Assembly (NCBI GenBank): GCA_015501055.1
Contig: JADNYV010000637.1
Span: 1 to 19,179 of the forward strand
Reading direction: 5' to 3'
DNA length: 19,179 nt
From: Mucidula mucida
Lineage: Eukaryota; Basidiomycota; Agaricomycetes; Agaricales; Physalacriaceae
How positions within the stretch are numbered: the first letter of the stretch is position 1; the number at the start of each line of letters is the position of its first letter. The notes beneath the pieces were generated by a model. The model did no database searches, was not told the origin of the DNA, and saw only the letters and a program-made list of their open reading frames with translations. A program made the position numbers and the translations under genes. Below are positions 9,907 through 19,179 of the stretch, piece by piece.

Positions 9907-10758
9907 AGGCGCTGGCAACCGACAACAAGGAAGGGAAGCTCTGAGCTTGGGGAGTTCATCTCTTGGAGAGCTGTGTCTGCGCAGGGACAGTTCGGATACC
10001 GAAAATTTCATTTCCTTTACTTACAGTATCTTTGCTTTAATATTGGAGTGTTTCTTTCCTTTTGAACACTGCCTGAAGAATCACTACAGGAAGGACTAAC
10101 ATCGTCGATGGCATTCCTGTCATTGCTTCCTCGCAACCAACTCGCAACCCAAGTCTCACTGTCACTACCTATCGTACTCTGAGAATGGTGATCTCGTACG
10201 CGACCAGCACGTTTGGTACGGCGAGGTAAGAGGAGAGTCCATGATAATGGTAGTACTTACGCGGACTAGGCAGTGGCCGGTCAGACTCTGAGTCGGCGCT
10301 CCTCATTTCAGTCACGCCTCCAAGTGTATTCAACCTCGGGGGACGTGGCGTACTTAGATCGTCGCCTTTCGATACTTGAGGACATAAACCCCACGACGGC
10401 TGAGATAACATGCCCGTCGAATCCATCACTATGAAGCCAACACCTGTGAGCTTTCCCAAAGCTTTCCGAAAAAAAAACGACACAAGTACAGTATGAAATC
10501 CCATCAGGAAAAAGTCCGAGGCTTGACACACAATCCAAACATCAATTCGTGTAGCCAGTAGCAAAACAAATCATAGTCCCCGTACTAATTACTTAAAATA
10601 GCGATAATTCTACCCGTAGCGGAAAAGTAACTAGAACAAGCATCGTCATCAACAGGCAGATAGGTAGTAAAAGATAATAGCGCAGATATAGCAATGAGTA
10701 ACATATCGACAATTATAAGCAAGTGAGAAAGGAAAAAGAATATCTTCATGTGTGTAAC
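9907..10758. other. Intergenic region between convergent genes
   Basis: This holds the 3' ends of the membrane-protein gene (+) and the monooxygenase gene (-). About 10565-10740 is AT-rich and looks untranslated. On the minus strand 10169-10564 is an open frame of 131 codons with no recognisable domain. It contains a good GTAAGT donor near 10260, so a small spliced gene is possible, but its composition is not convincing and I do not call it. Confidence 0.45.
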
Positions 10759-12710
10759 TCATTCATCCTCACCGAGGGCCTTTATATGGCGGCCCCAGTT
10801 CAGCCACCACTCATCCACGGCATCTTTCGCGTCGTAGTTCGTAAGCGTAATCCACCCTTGCCATATAGCGGCGAGGTCCTCCGCATGCTCGTCGGGCGCA
10901 TTGGCGATAGCCAAAGTGTGATTGAGACCCTGGTTGCGCAGGGCGCGGTGGTCGCCAGGAGGTAGATGGTTGTTCAACATCGCAGAGATCTCGCTGGTGG
11001 CGCAAGCTTTGGAGCGTGGCAAACGAAGTTCGTTGTACCCTTTGAGGAGGGACGGGATCTGCGAGCGGCTAACAAGATGACCGAACAAAGCGCCAAGGGA
11101 GTATGCATCCTCGATCTGAAAACCATGAGTGCGTTGTCAATGACAGGCAAGGAGGACTTACAGCAAGGGCGGTGTTGTAAGTAGCGTGGATCTATTAACT
11201 ATTGGTCAGATGTTGCGCAGCAATTATAATGGTGAAGAGACGAACTGGTGAGCAGTGAGCAGCATCACCGACAAGAACCGCACATTCGTTGATGTCGACA
11301 TAACCATCTAGGTGGTACATGACTTGCATCGTTGGATGGGCTCTGTCGGCGAGGCTGATGAGTTTCCTAACCCTAGGAAGAGTGAATACACGGTTTCGGC
11401 GAATATTTCAATACTTACAAAGGGTTGTAGTCTGTACAAGTTCCTCGCAGAAAGTTCGAGCTTGGGGTGCCTTGATGCCAGTCCAAATCGGAATCGACAG
11501 CGTCAAGCGACTTGGATTTGGTCAGTCCGAGCACATACATGTCGCCATGCTGTATTGCAAGAGCGTCAATTTAGAGCTCATTCCAAGAAATTGAGAGACG
11601 CACTTTGCCACCCGTAATGCTGTCACCGTTACCCATCCAGACCGTGAACTAGTGTCGGAAGTCAGCGATTTGGAGTCTCGCAGCAGCGATTGGAGTGCGT
11701 ACAGTTGAAGACGTGGTCAGTGGCTTGAGATCTTCATGCTCCATCATGTCGGATATTTTGATAGAAACTGTAGCGCTGCGAGAATAGGTCAAATAAGGAG
11801 ACGTCGTACAGAAGAGGAGTTACTTACCCCGGGATATTGCGGACTAAAGCGAGGACACCGGCAGTGCTATTCGAGCACGAATCGTCCGAATTTTCATCCT
11901 CCCGGGTCTGAGACATTATATATTCGCGTACAACGCTGTTTCGTCCATCCGCCCCGACAATCTAAACGAGTCGTCAACCCGGAGGACAAGGGAAGCACGC
12001 GTTTCACTCACAATATCGCCCTCCTCTCGTTGTCCGTCGGATGAGATGACGACTGCTAGACCCTCCTCAGAAGTTTGGACATGTCGTACTTTGAATCCGA
12101 AGCGAAAGGAGATATTTGGCTGCATCTCGCAGTGCCTTCGTGTATGGACAATATAGTCGTAGTACTATATGACAATGGATAAGCATAAGTAGGACAGGTG
12201 GCGGTGAAGATGCTCATACAGGGACAAGATAAAATTCCGAACCAAGGTCGGACATGATTTGTGGGTCGAAGCTCATAGCACCTTCAATTTTGCACGTTTC
12301 TGCTAAAGAGCAGTGAGCTTTCTGTTTCTGTCCGTGTGAAGGTAGTTCTCACCCGTCTGGAATTCCAACCTATGTGGCGAAGTTGAGTATAACAACCAAA
12401 GAGCATAGTTAACACATACGCAGTGAGCTTTGTACCCTTTTCCTCCAAAATAGACGCTGTGCCCGGAAACATCCTCAAGAGACGCGCCATGTTGGGCGGC
12501 ACGCGAAGTCCACCTTCATGTGGGATACCGAGTTGAGCCTCTTCAACTGTCAGTTTTCCATGAATCACGAAGCGTAGCGCGAGGACTCACCTCAGTTGCA
12601 GCTTCTAATACAACGACTTGGTGGCCAGCGACCGCTAAAGTATACGCCGCCGAAAGCCCTGCGACGCTTCCTCCGACCACGACAAATTTCAACGGAAGCA
12701 AATTTTCCAT
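10759..12710 (-). CDS. FAD-binding aromatic-ring monooxygenase (salicylate-hydroxylase-like)
   Basis: This predicted class A NAD(P)H-dependent flavoprotein monooxygenase (PF01494 type) would add oxygen to an aromatic or similar ring. ATG 12708-12710 opens MENLLPLKFVVVGGSVAGLS, so the FAD-binding GxGxxG region, here GGSVAGLSAAY, lies at residues 13-23, with the acidic end of the second strand at VVVLEA. The DG motif is IVGADGRNSVVREY and the GD motif is VLVGDAAHCSP. Both were assembled across introns in one frame. Twelve exons give about 460 residues, ending at TGA 10759-10761 after GRHIKALGEDE. Exons include a six-codon one (LEFQTG) and a ten-codon one (IHATYNTALA). At the first intron the frame requires the acceptor GAAGAG at 12539-12540 rather than the nearby CAG. 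The segment after FYLVP is divergent but readable. Substrate is unknown; such enzymes act in aromatic catabolism and in secondary metabolism, and no biosynthetic cluster is visible here. Confidence 0.87.
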
Positions 12711-14044
12711 CGACGGAACAAGCGAGAGAAAAGAAAGAGCGCTGAAGAGATGGTGGTAATAAAGTCAGGCGGCCGGAGATTTAGTAGGAAGAACTAAAAA
12801 GGCGGAGACAAGGCCGTTCCATGAAAGGGCAACAAGTCTTGACGGAGGAGAGATGAGCGCAACACAGCGACCCTAACAAGATCGGCAAGTCAACGCCACG
12901 TGGCGGCGGAGGTATCACATAGAACAAGGCGTCCCTTGTGTCCCTCTTGTCCTTGAACATATTCAGATCGATATTATTTGAACGTTATCGAAGGAGGAGG
13001 TGAACGGAGATTGTCAACGACCTCGGTAGACAATTCTGCTTTGCAGGGTTCAGCTGTGGTCTAGCGCTTCCCCTTCCGTCTTTGGCGTGGTGACAGCCCT
13101 GACAGGCTCAACGGCGAACTCATATAGTACTCATATAGCACGGTGATTGGCGAGACGTGCGTACCTTCCAAGGTACCGTGAAGCAGGAGATGTGTAACCT
13201 CTGCTGGATTCGATGGCTGGGACAATCATAAGAGTCTTGAGCGCGCTTCCGAGGTGTAAAATCAGTCAGGACAAGATAGAAAACAGAAGAAAAGAGCGTC
13301 GACGAGAGCTCTAGGCCGGACGCGTGTCGGTCTCGGAGGGCATGGTTGCCATAGAGAAAGCCTCTTGGCCTCCTCTAAAAATGTTGTATCGACGGATGCA
13401 GCCTCATGCAGGATGCAGGAGGGAGGCCATGTGATTCTGAATGAAGACTCGCATGTTTTCGCATTGCGCATATCGTAACTCGTTGTACCTCTGTAAGCAG
13501 TAAAGGGTGTTTTGAGTTAAAGTAAAACGTACATGGCATTGCAGTTAGGAAGCGAGGTTAAGATAGTGACAGTACGCGGAGTAGCAATGTACTGTCCAGT
13601 GTCAAGAGATTTTTCTGAAGTGACAGTGGTCAAGGTTAGATTAAGTGCGACAAAATTGCCGTCTTAATTCGAGGCGCAATAGTAGACACAACTCAGAATC
13701 CTTGCCATTAACTCTTGCATGCGCGCAAGGGGAAAAAGCTTTGAAAGTATTGTGGCGTGAATGAGACTGAGAAGTATTAAGTAAGAGTAGTCATGTGATG
13801 CAATGCGGGGTTCGAAATTCGAATCAAGTCTATCTCATTCACGCCACAGTACTTTCAAAGCTTTTGAGTCGATACGCAACCTTGCTTTTGTCAGTCTCGA
13901 CGCTGCGAACACTTTTCGTCCGGTGTGTGGAATCGAGAATATTGTCGATTTATGCGTCATCGATCGCGAGCTGATTCCAACGTCACTGTCTTGCATATTT
14001 GACCCAATCTATCAACGCTTGTCTCTTTGCATCTCTCTTCCACA
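12711..14044. other. 1.3-kb gene-poor region upstream of two divergent genes
   Basis: This should contain the promoters of the monooxygenase (-) and the small membrane protein (+). I found no credible coding sequence; the frame at 13262-13471 (-) has no recognisable motif. Points of structure are a CACGTG palindrome at 12897-12902, an ACTCATATAG near-duplication at about 13118-13138, a short hairpin-capable pair GACAGTAC/GTACTGTC at 13568-13575 and 13589-13596, and the large inverted repeat listed separately. Confidence 0.5.
13734..13865. repeat. 33-bp inverted repeat with 66-nt loop
   Basis: The arm at 13734-13766 and the reverse complement of 13833-13865 match at 32 of 33 positions. The single difference (T in the left arm, G opposite it in the right) would be a U-G pair in RNA on this strand. 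Transcribed, it would form a very stable hairpin. No clear target-site duplication flanks it and no coding sequence is inside. It could be a small fold-back element (MITE-like), a structured RNA or a cruciform site in the promoter of the gene that starts 179 nt downstream. Confidence 0.85.
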
Positions 14045-14530
14045 ATGGTAGCATTCCCAAACTTCAGCTCGTACATGGGGTCGACAGCCCGCCCCAGTCG
14101 AGTAAGTAAACCTTTCTTTTCCGTTCCCGCAAGCCTCAAGTCCATGCATAGAACTACATGGCCTTCATGGGCGCGCTCGCACTCGGAACTACAGCCATCT
14201 ATCTCTCCCGCAAAACAAGAGAAGCCGACGAAATCCCAAGGAGTGAGTTTACCCTCTTCCTGTATTATTCGATGATTTTGTTCTCATCCACCTGAAGAAG
14301 GATACACCCAGGGCAACGTCCCGAACACTCCTGTATCAGAACACAACTCTCACCACGTCACTCGCGATTCTGAACAGGCCAAGTCCTTCAAAGGCGCTCC
14401 CTCCCCCCAAGCTTCGAAAGGCGACGGTAGCGGCCTCGCATACACCAAGGCCCCCGACTATGTCCGCAGCTATGGGAAGGATCAAAACCAAAGTCATCGC
14501 GATGATCCTTATGGCGTGAAGAATCAGTAG
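14045..14530 (+). CDS. Small single-helix membrane protein, unknown function
   Basis: Three exons (14045-14101, 14152-14242, 14298-14530) encode 126 residues with consistent splice phases; both introns are 50-55 nt with GTAAGT and GTGAGT donors. After a short N-terminus (MVAFPNFSSYMG) comes one probable membrane helix (MAFMGALALGTTAIYL) followed by positive residues (SRKTRE). A polar tail then runs to the end, rich in Ser, His, Lys and Gly (PSPQASKGDGSGLAYTKAPD). The layout resembles small mitochondrial or ER single-pass proteins of fungi, but I do not recognise the family. The start has a usable context (ACAATGG). Spliced coding without any break supports a real gene. Confidence 0.72.
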
Positions 14531-14949
14531 GGGAGATTGACGGATTCGACGTCGCGATGGTTTTCGCATTGTATTAGTATCGTAGCTGAGTGTAAAGTAG
14601 CTCATGATATGGATGGAACAACGCAACAGTAAAGCCTCTCTGCGTGCGATGTAGGACATTAGCACGCCTTTTTTTTCCAGCACTCGTTCCATTGTCGTAT
14701 CGGCGCGCGCGCACGGTCAAGTCTCATCCTAGAAAATTCATTCAACATTTTCACGACGTAGAGCGCCAGATTACTCATAACAATCATCATCTTGTCTTGC
14801 TGCTGCCGCTCGTACGCGTTTATTCGTCCTCTGACGTTGCTCTGTTCCCCCTTCTCCTCCTCATCCGCTCACCTCCTCATCCGCTCTCCATCACCATAAC
14901 GCGACAGGTGGCTCTCGGAAATGCATACAAAAGAATATAGTCAAGAACC
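14531..14949. other. Convergent intergenic spacer with a small direct repeat
   Basis: This lies between two converging genes and should contain their 3' untranslated regions. A 15-bp unit, CCTCCTCATCCGCTC, occurs twice at 14856-14870 and 14872-14886 within a pyrimidine-rich stretch. No gene is seen. Confidence 0.5.
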
Positions 14950-16010
14950 TTAGTTAATATGCGGTATATAAGTCGTCCACGAAACCGCACAAAATACACC
15001 AGGATCAAGGGAACGCAGGGACGAAAATGAAAGAGCGACGAGGCCAAGACGAGCAATGGGTGCAATCACAAAACAAGCATGAACAAAGCAGAAAAAGGAT
15101 AGAACCAAAAGCCAACCCATCACAAGGACTAGGGTGCGCCACATACAGATCTCAACCTTTGTCGGAAAGGGATAGTTCCAGGCAAGACAAGGGATCCCGC
15201 CGGAAATGGCGGTCATTAGCGCCAGGATGGCGTACAAAATGGACATCAAAAGAAATTTGATGATGCTTTGAGCGTGGAGATAACGCTTGCCTATGACGGA
15301 ACCAGCACTAGTATCTACATAGGTTGAGCCTACGAAGTAGTGGCTCCACAGGAAGCTACATACCTGGCCAGTTGTCTGTATCAGCCAAGCACGTGCCCGT
15401 CGCAGAGGGAAGCTCTGCACATCGAGCGGTTTGTCCCACCAGAGTAACGAAGTAATGCAGCTCATCACAGCAATGGACACTGTGAACACCTCAAGGTGAT
15501 TTGTCCCCTTCGCAGAGCGGAAGCGAACTGGATGATAAACCAGAGGATTTGGAGAGTCAGAATGAGTTTCTTCAAACCATCCGACTTGCTCTTGTCCATT
15601 ATATCGTCCGTTGCCACCACCGCCAATCGAATAAAGTCTCCTAGGTCATTGGGTCGGAAGAGTCTCCCGCGCCCATCTGCTTCGACAAATCCATGCATGC
15701 CGACAAAAAACCCATGCACCATGGATATCTTATAATTGGCGGGGCTTTCTGCATGGTATGAATCAATAATCATTGCGGAGTAGATCCACTGACACCTACG
15801 CTGGACGATTTCCTTTGCCTGTGAGTATTCATAGAAAACCCATGAATACCACGCACTCGGGGGCGATGATCACCACACAATATAATCCCAGAAAGAGGTG
15901 GAGTACGGCAGGATGCCAAGGAATGTCCTTTTCTTCCGTCCTGTAGCGGTCGGAACGCATGGATGGTAGCAAGACCAGCATACGATGGCAAATGCTGTAT
16001 CCAGTGTGAA
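14950..16010 (-). CDS. Agaricomycete multi-pass membrane protein, unknown function, frame damaged
   Basis: I recognise this as a member of a large Agaricomycete family of uncharacterised membrane proteins. Its usual landmarks are present in order: a Cys/Trp-rich HPxVP segment (CWSCYHPCVPTATG, near 15980), a helix ending in IIAPE, SMVHGFFVGMHGFVE, DDIMDKSKSDGLKK, WFIIQFASALRRGQITL, LLWWDKPLDV, and several C-terminal helices ending in WTTYIPHIN at 14950. The landmarks fall in different frames. Joining them needs a one-base change near 15900-15908, another near 15840-15860, and one missing base near 15490-15494 (TTGAG where TTGGAG is expected). A GTATGT donor lies inside the C-terminal part near 15365, so an intron there is possible. 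The 5' end is unresolved; no start codon could be fixed. It is either a pseudogene or an indel-damaged intact gene. Confidence 0.7.
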
Positions 16011-16139
16011 ACCTCAAAGGGTACTGTTCATTTCAACGACAATCCGGATAGATTACAGCAGTCCATGGTACAATACACTGCAACGTCTTCGAATGAAAGG
16101 GTAAGAATCAGCTATACATAGACAAAAGACACTCACACA

Positions 16140-17765
16140 CTAATCCCTCCACATAGCTCTATCCCACTTTTCCTTACACGATCCGCTCTGGTAATCTACG
16201 TCGCGGTCAATCACTGCACGACTTGACCCCACGCCTTGACCAACTCACCGAAACTAGCGCTACGGCTACAAGTACATCTCCCCTTTGCCCATACATCTTC
16301 GTTCGTCGGACAATGCGTCCAATCGTCGTGCTGATACCCAATATCATCGAAAAAGTGGATCTCATGCCGGTTGAGAAAGAGCGCAGCAGCTATGCTATGT
16401 ATCGGCGCGTCACCCCAGCGCTGGTAAACCGTCAGCTGGAGAAGTAGAAGGAGAAGAGGTGGACGGACCTCATAGTAAAATCCGCCCTTCCTATCCAGGT
16501 GGTCAAAGAACGCTGTATATGCGTCGCCTCGCCAGAAATCCATATCAGCAATCTCAAAGTTACTCCAGACTGCAGCATCCTTTGGTCAATAGCGCGAGTT
16601 GATGATGGGAACGGAGCGTACAATGACAAAAGTTGTAGGTATGTCCGTTGTCCTTGGATATAAAACCCATTGAGTTGTCCCGGGCGACGTATTCGGGATG
16701 CGCGGTCGTGAACTCTTTGACGGTGCTCCAGAAGGTGCGAATGGAGGCGGCTATTTCGAGTACAGCTATTGTAAAGCCTGCCGAGGATTGTTAGGGACCA
16801 ATAAGCTGATTGTAGGCGTGAGCATACCATAAACCTTCTGATTTTCTTCCATGAACAGAAACGGATCCGAATGCATGTCGCAGTGAAATTTTACATTGGG
16901 TCTGATGCCTTGTTAAAGATGGGTGAGACAGATAATTGGAGGCGTACTCGATGCGCCAATAGTATCGATACGGCTGCATTAGCTCGTGCTTGAAGAAGAA
17001 CTGGAGGGTTGTGCGTATGAGTTTGGCATAGGATAGGAAGAACGTACACCAGAATTGAAGCGACACATGTTGCGATATCTATAAAGCTCAAGGCGACGGA
17101 CGTGAGCAACGAGATGAGGCTTACGCGACACTATCTTGGGGCAAGATGAGTGACGGAACGGGGGAGATTGCGAGTACAAGCTACCTGCGTATTTGACATT
17201 GGCCGCGATGAGCTGCCATCTGTCCTTTTCAGCCTTTTCCTCATCGATCCACTCGGGTTGCATCCAATGATTCTCGGGAATGCGACCAAATTGCGCTTTC
17301 GAACCAGTAAGGACTGACATGCGCCTGCAAACGACTTGGGAACAACCCAAGGACAGGCAGGATACCAAACGCACAACTTGAACTCGTCTGAGAATTCTTC
17401 ATCGTTCAGGAAGACGTAGGGATAACCGTGACGAGCATTGAATCTGTCCTCGATAGAGCGAATGGAGTCCATGGCGCCCTCCAAGTCGGAATTGCGGGTA
17501 AGCATCACAAATGTCGCATTTGCGCGCCGCTTGGTGTCCTCAGTCGCGACCGGCGCCGCATTGATCGTCTTTGTCGCCGTCACCGTCAAAGTAACCGGGT
17601 CATGCAGGGTGTCATGAACCTTGAAGTCTGCAGGCAGCGGAACGCGCATATATGCAACGCATACCAATATCTAGGCTGTCTGGTCAGTCTATCGTGAATT
17701 TTGTCAAGGGCGGGACGCACAACGACGAGCACGACGCCAAGAGAATAGCGTAGTCGCCTGGTCAT
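16140..17765 (-). CDS. GT15 alpha-1,2-mannosyltransferase (KRE2/MNT1/KTR family)
   Basis: This predicted Golgi type II membrane enzyme transfers mannose from GDP-mannose onto O- and N-linked glycans of secreted and wall proteins. ATG 17763-17765 gives a short basic tail (MTRRLRY) and one signal anchor (SLGVVLVVILVCVAYM), so I prefer it to an ATG 60 nt upstream. The catalytic domain shows the GT15 blocks ANATFVMLTRNSDL, YPYVFLNDEEF, HWMQPEWID, DSVAYRNMCRFNSG, FFFKHELMQPYRYYWRIEP, TYNFCHFWSNFEIADMDFWR, GGFYYERWGDAPIHSIAAA and HFFDDIGYQH. It ends near DYQSGSCKEKWD with TAG at 16140-16142. WSNFEIA contains the Glu that I recall as the proposed catalytic residue in yeast Kre2p. Eleven exons, including a 10-nt microexon at 17125-17134, give about 375 residues without a break. 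The gene is divergent from the frame at 17958. Confidence 0.93.
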
Positions 17766-17957
17766 GACCAGGACATGAGCGTAGGATGCCGGTACGCAGC
17801 CATCATCGCCATGGCATTGCGACATTTCCCATGGTCCTCATTGGTGCTCCCTGCTTGAGCGAACGCTCGCGCTGACGCCGGGACACTGTCGCCCTCACGC
17901 GCGTCTGTTGATTCCCACCACCATTACCCTGGCTCACTCGGCCTTTTGCTCTCAACG
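17766..17957. promoter_or_regulatory. Short divergent promoter region
   Basis: Only about 190 nt separate the mannosyltransferase start (-) from the next possible start (+), so this segment must drive the mannosyltransferase and perhaps both genes. No TATA box or known motif stands out. Confidence 0.4.
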
Positions 17958-18619
17958 ATGGAGGCCGCGGCCACGGCGACATACGCGTTCTCCTGGCAAA
18001 TTGACGATGTTATCCCCGCATATCTTGGACTGCATGTCTCTCGGTCGGCTAATCTGTATGATCTTCCCAGTATCACTACTTCTCACGAGATTCTTTGTGT
18101 GGTCAATCTGCCCCCACCTCGGCCTCCAAGTTGTTCCTTAGTATCTCTGAAACTACAGCAACTATCTGGTCTCAACTCTCTGAAGCTAGGTCGCGTAAAT
18201 GTCAACCTGCGTCTACACAGAGCATACTCTTTTCTCTCGCTGAAACTGGTTTACGAGACTACGCCATCCAACCCTTTTCCCTCCACACCCGTGAACGGCG
18301 TTACACTGTGGTCCATCCATCTTGATGATCAAGCCCATCGCCATTGCTACCAGTGGCAGAAGCAGCGAAGCGTAAGATTTCGTCAACTCACCAATCACCA
18401 GTTGACTCTCTGGATCCCTCAAATACCCATAATCGTCCGTCTGGGGTCTGATGAGCTCGGTTTTCACCGCGATTTCAAGTGTTCGTATTCATAGTCTCTG
18501 AGAGCGACGACAAGAAGCTAATTGTCCTGCCACAGTCGTACTCGCGCGCCAGCACTAACGAGCTTTCAACTATCGTGGAACCGTTCGTAAACTCGTCATC
18601 ACATCGCGCCACCAACTGA
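17958..18619 (+). CDS. Possible unknown gene, with one suspected frame break
   Basis: From ATG 17958 an open frame of 179 codons runs to 18494 (MEAAATATYAFSWQIDDV at the start). It has no recognisable domain, signal peptide or membrane segment. Just before its stop the frame at minus one base continues as plausible coding sequence (VFIVSESDDKKLIVLPQSY) to a TGA at 18617-18619. One missing G after GATTTCAAG (about 18480) would join the two, as in the damaged genes elsewhere in the window. It lacks obvious introns, unlike its neighbours, and its end overlaps the presumed 5' untranslated part of the next gene. It could also be a chance frame. I cannot assign a function. Confidence 0.35.
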
Positions 18620-18638
18620 CTGCCTCCTCAGACAGGTC

Positions 18639-18992
18639 ATGGCACGCACACCTCGATTTCTGAAGCGCCTTTTCGTGGCTCTCAAGCCCAAATCATCACA
18701 CGCCGCACGATTAGAGCGTAGGCAGGCCGCGCTACGCGAACGAGGTCTTCTACCACCTCTACTCGTCGACCCAGAGAAGCCATATTGTCCACGAAGGACA
18801 TCCTCCCTGCGTCCAGAGTTGAGACGGCTGGATACAGACAGCGCGATTCCACCCTCATCTCCCTTGTTCAGTGATCAATGGCGGGAACCATTGAACATCA
18901 AGACTTATGACCGCCCCAGTCTGGTCAGACAGATAAACGGGATCGAGGACGACGAGAGTCGTAGGCTGACTGAGTTGGCCTATTTGATGTGA
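18639..18992 (+). CDS. Small basic protein of 117 residues, unknown function
   Basis: This single uninterrupted exon has a good start context (GGTCATGG). The N-terminal half is strongly basic (MARTPRFLKRLFVALKPK, then AARLERRQAALRERGLLPP), and the C-terminal half is acidic to neutral, ending in ESRRLTELAYLM. No signal peptide or helix-spanning segment is seen. The RLERRxAALRERGLLPP pattern recalls short Agaricomycete proteins of unknown role that I have seen near this length. Just upstream, 18587-18631 has the form of an intron (GTAAAC donor, CTGAC branch-like site, CAG acceptor), which would lie in the 5' untranslated region 7 nt before the ATG. Confidence 0.6.
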   Translation: MARTPRFLKRLFVALKPKSSHAARLERRQAALRERGLLPPLLVDPEKPYCPRRTSSLRPELRRLDTDSAIPPSSPLFSDQWREPLNIKTYDRPSLVRQINGIEDDESRRLTELAYLM

Positions 18993-19179
18993 CGTGTGAT
19001 TATGAGAAAATCTCGAACCATGTATTTATTCTGTAATTCTAGTCTAGTATTCGATGTATATTTCGCAAACATCATTCGCTGGAAGAACTTCTCCCAGTGT
19101 CTCTGTATCCTATGTACGGACACACAAAATTGATTCATTTGAGTGGTTGAATGCATAGTAACGATTTGGTGCCCAATGT
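18993..19179. other. Presumed 3' untranslated and intergenic sequence
   Basis: AT-rich sequence with TGTATTTATTCTGTAATTC soon after the stop codon would suit a transcript end. Nothing else is seen up to the window edge. Confidence 0.4.

Noticed and set aside
10169..10564. 131-codon minus-strand frame
   Set aside because: No domain, unusual composition, and no splicing partner found; noted under the intergenic region instead.
10759..12710. Secondary-metabolite gene cluster around the FAD monooxygenase
   Set aside because: No backbone synthase, P450, terpene cyclase or methyltransferase is present in the window; the monooxygenase stands alone.
13262..13471. 69-codon minus-strand frame
   Set aside because: Short, no motif and no nearby exon to join; expected by chance in 1.3 kb.
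13806..13826. GGGGTTCGAAATTCGAATC resembling a tRNA T-arm
   Set aside because: No acceptor, D-arm or anticodon arm could be placed around it; the motif sits in the loop of the inverted repeat.
18213..18467. 84-codon minus-strand frame with a hydrophobic stretch resembling a membrane helix
   Set aside because: No supporting exons or family motif on that strand, and it overlaps a longer plus-strand frame; neither is strong.

Overview
The window is nuclear DNA of a filamentous basidiomycete, most likely a mushroom-forming Agaricomycete. The evidence is dense genes on both strands, each cut by many GT-AG introns of only about 43-58 nt, very short exons, and two multi-pass membrane families that I know as typical of Agaricomycetes. 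There are no bacterial-type operons, CRISPR arrays, rRNA or recognisable tRNA genes. Gene models below come from hand splicing, guided by reading frame and conserved protein motifs.

Layout, left to right. (1) 53-1968 (+): calcineurin catalytic subunit A, cut by the left window edge. (2) 2252-4830 (-): amino-acid permease of the YAT/APC type in about 19 exons. (3) 5303-7138 (+): FAD-dependent oxidoreductase of the DadA/OrdL/PuuB type, divergent from the permease across a 472-nt promoter region with three GATA-factor motifs. (4) 7139-8681: no convincing intact gene. (5) 8682-9906 (+): seven-helix Agaricomycete membrane protein. (6) 9907-10758: mostly untranslated. (7) 10759-12710 (-): FAD-binding aromatic-ring monooxygenase, salicylate-hydroxylase-like, 12 exons. 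(8) 12711-14044: gene-poor, with a near-perfect 33-bp inverted repeat. (9) 14045-14530 (+): small single-helix membrane protein. (10) about 14950-16010 (-): Agaricomycete multi-pass membrane protein with damaged frame. (11) 16140-17765 (-): GT15 alpha-1,2-mannosyltransferase (KRE2/MNT1/KTR family), 11 exons with a 10-nt microexon. (12) 17958-about 18619 (+): doubtful unknown gene. (13) 18639-18992 (+): small basic protein of unknown function.

The calcineurin, permease and third membrane-protein genes each need about three one-base corrections, mostly in or beside short mononucleotide runs, to keep homologous sequence in frame. The two FAD enzymes, the seven-helix protein, the small membrane protein and the mannosyltransferase read through cleanly. 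I saw no nonsense substitution in the damaged genes, so base-level assembly error is at least as likely as real gene decay.

Functionally this is mostly ordinary housekeeping and accessory metabolism. The one plausible module is the divergent permease/FAD-oxidase pair, which looks like uptake plus oxidation of an amino acid or amine under nitrogen control. That link is inferred from position and motifs only.
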